Positions 62,930 through 64,000 of a DNA stretch of 64,000 bases are shown piece by piece (the stretch's first letter is position 1; each line of letters opens with the position of its first letter). The DNA comes from Aquarana catesbeiana (taxonomy: Eukaryota; Chordata; Amphibia; Anura; Ranidae). The notes under the pieces were generated by a model. It was not told the origin of the DNA. It saw only the letters and a list, made by a program, of their open reading frames with translations, and did no database searches. The DNA lies in NCBI RefSeq assembly GCF_042186555.1, contig NC_133326.1:99508625-99572624 (forward strand), given 5' to 3'. A program made the position numbers and the translations under genes.

Positions 62930-63996
62930 CCTGTTTTCCGCCAAGGAGGCGTACCAAATTCTTAGTGAGGCCGACGAGAGCAAGGGGGAGCTCTCTACTT
63001 TGGATTCCTATTCAAATTCCGATTTTGAGTCTGATGTAAATTACGCGCCAGTCCTAAGCAGTGGAACACTAACAGACTCAGAGGAGGAAGATATTCTGCC
63101 CGCCAAACAAAGGCGTTCTGGTGAGGAGGCAGTGGCATCCACCAGCACTGCAGTGCCATCCACAAGCACCTCAGTACCTTGGCAAGAAAGGCCAAGTGCT
63201 AGTGGGGTGTCACCTCAGCCCCAAAGGGTTAGGATCCATGCCAGCCTTCCCTATTTCCTTCAGAACCCCTTGTGGCTTCCACCTCAGGAGAAGCTAACAT
63301 TCCCCCTTTCACTGCCCAGCCAGGAGTCTAGGTGGACACAGAGAATTTTCCCCAATTGATTGTTTTCATTTCATTTTTACAGAGGACCTGCTAGCATCAG
63401 TTGTGGCCCAGTGCAACCTGTATGCGCAACAATTTATTTTGAGTAACCCAACATCCTATTATGCCCATCCCTATGAGTAGAGAGACCTAACAGTGGAGGA
63501 GTTTAAGGTTTTTTTGGGCCTCACATTCTGTATGGAACTCACCAAAAAAAATGTATTACGATCATATTGGTCAACCCACTACATACTGATCTTCTCTGCG
63601 GTAATGCCCAGAACCAGATATCTCATGATAATGAGGTTCCTACATAATAATGACAATACCCAGTACCCTCCCTGAAATTACCCAAATTATGATAAGCTTT
63701 ATAAAATTCGTCCACTACTAAATTATTTTTCAGAAAATTATCCCCAGTTGTTTACCCCAGACCAACACATATGCGTGGATAGGTCACTTGCCAAATTTAG
63801 CGGCAGGCTGGGAATCACGCAATTCATCTCCAGCAAAAGGGCCCGCTATGGGGTGAAAGTGTACAAATTATGTGACCGAGCCACGAGGTACACATATGCC
63901 TTCACAGTGTGTGAAGGGAAGGACACCCAGCTGCATCCCGCTTATTGCCCAGACTACTTAGGAAAGTGTTTTGGGACCTCATATGCCCACTACTGA
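62930..63996 (+). pseudogene. piggyBac transposase pseudogene (PGBD4-like), partial
   Basis: Blocks in order: FSAKEAYQILSEADE and an acidic stretch (SDFESD, LTDSEEED); then after frameshifts EDLLASVVAQCNLYAQQFIL; VEEFKVFLGLTFCMELTKKN with SYWSTHYI; MRFLHNNDNTQYPP; YDKLYKIRPLLNYFSENYPQ; and TPDQHICVDRSLAKFSGRLG with KRARYGVKVYKLCDRATRY. The family is clear: piggyBac transposases cut and paste at TTAA. It has a frame change near 63250-63360, stops at 63478 and 63675, and Arg where the residue after the catalytic Asp (CVDE) is normally Glu. The rest is past the window. Confidence 0.9.
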
Positions 63997-64000
63997 ACAA

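Larger units (their letters stand above)
61699..64000 (+). mobile_element. piggyBac-type transposon, right end beyond window
   Basis: A TTAA at 61699 followed by CCTCCTTGCGCCCGCG marks the probable left end. Next come GC-rich subterminal sequence with inverted motifs (GCGGTAAATGGCC / GGCCATTTACC), a minisatellite at 62035-62905 and a broken transposase. The right terminus is not in the window. It lies only 288 bp upstream of a TRPM1 exon, in the intron. Confidence 0.8.

Noticed and set aside
61412..64000. miR-211, known to reside in a TRPM1 intron of vertebrates
   Set aside because: I did not see the mature sequence here, and the known host intron is nearer the 5' end of the gene than this window reaches.

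Overview
The window is vertebrate nuclear DNA, most likely from an anuran amphibian with a large, transposon-rich genome. The evidence is one recognisable vertebrate gene spread over long introns, plus a dense mix of Tc1-like, piggyBac/TTAA, hAT and Penelope-like elements, LTR elements, L1 and L2 LINE tails and palindromic MITEs of the kind common in frog genomes. There is no sign of bacterial organisation. Species cannot be fixed from the sequence alone.

The only host gene I can support is the 3' half of TRPM1 (melastatin, a TRPM-family cation channel), on the minus strand. Nine coding exons run from 61411 down to the stop codon at 4957. All have AG/GT boundaries, and their phases chain without a break (0,0,0,1,1,2,1,2), giving 2,478 coding bases: 825 residues plus stop. 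They encode the pre-S1 linker, S1 to S6, the pore, the TRP helix, the C-terminal coiled coil and the long C-terminal tail. The N-terminal half lies beyond the right edge. The pore exon is followed by a 21-nt microexon, and a second in-frame splice donor lies 18 nt downstream of the main one.

Layout by position: 0-5 kb, pentanucleotide-like repeat, a fold-back element and the TRPM1 3' UTR or downstream region; 5-6.5 kb, last two exons; 6.6-11.8 kb, a 24-bp minisatellite with higher-order structure; 12-15 kb, hAT MITE and the TRP-helix exon; 16.4-22.5 kb, a nearly perfect 3,086-bp tandem duplication; 23-25 kb, Tc1 with a MITE inserted; 27-36 kb, nested LTR, TTAA, L2 and other elements around the S6 exon; 37-41 kb, microexon and an inverted pair of Penelope-like remnants; 41-43 kb, GC-rich nested palindrome; 46-50 kb, pore exon, L1 tail and MITEs; 51.7-53.3 kb, second Tc1; 53.9-55.4 kb, palindrome plus a second array of the 24-bp minisatellite in opposite orientation; 58-61.4 kb, S1-S4 exons; 61.7 kb to the end, a decayed piggyBac with an internal minisatellite.

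The points most worth following up are the splice choices in the TRPM1 pore, the opposed minisatellite arrays flanking the pore exons, the Penelope pair with built-in empty insertion sites and hammerhead-like motifs, and the very recent tandem duplication. Nearly all predicted ORFs outside the TRPM1 exons and transposases are artefacts of stop-free repeats.
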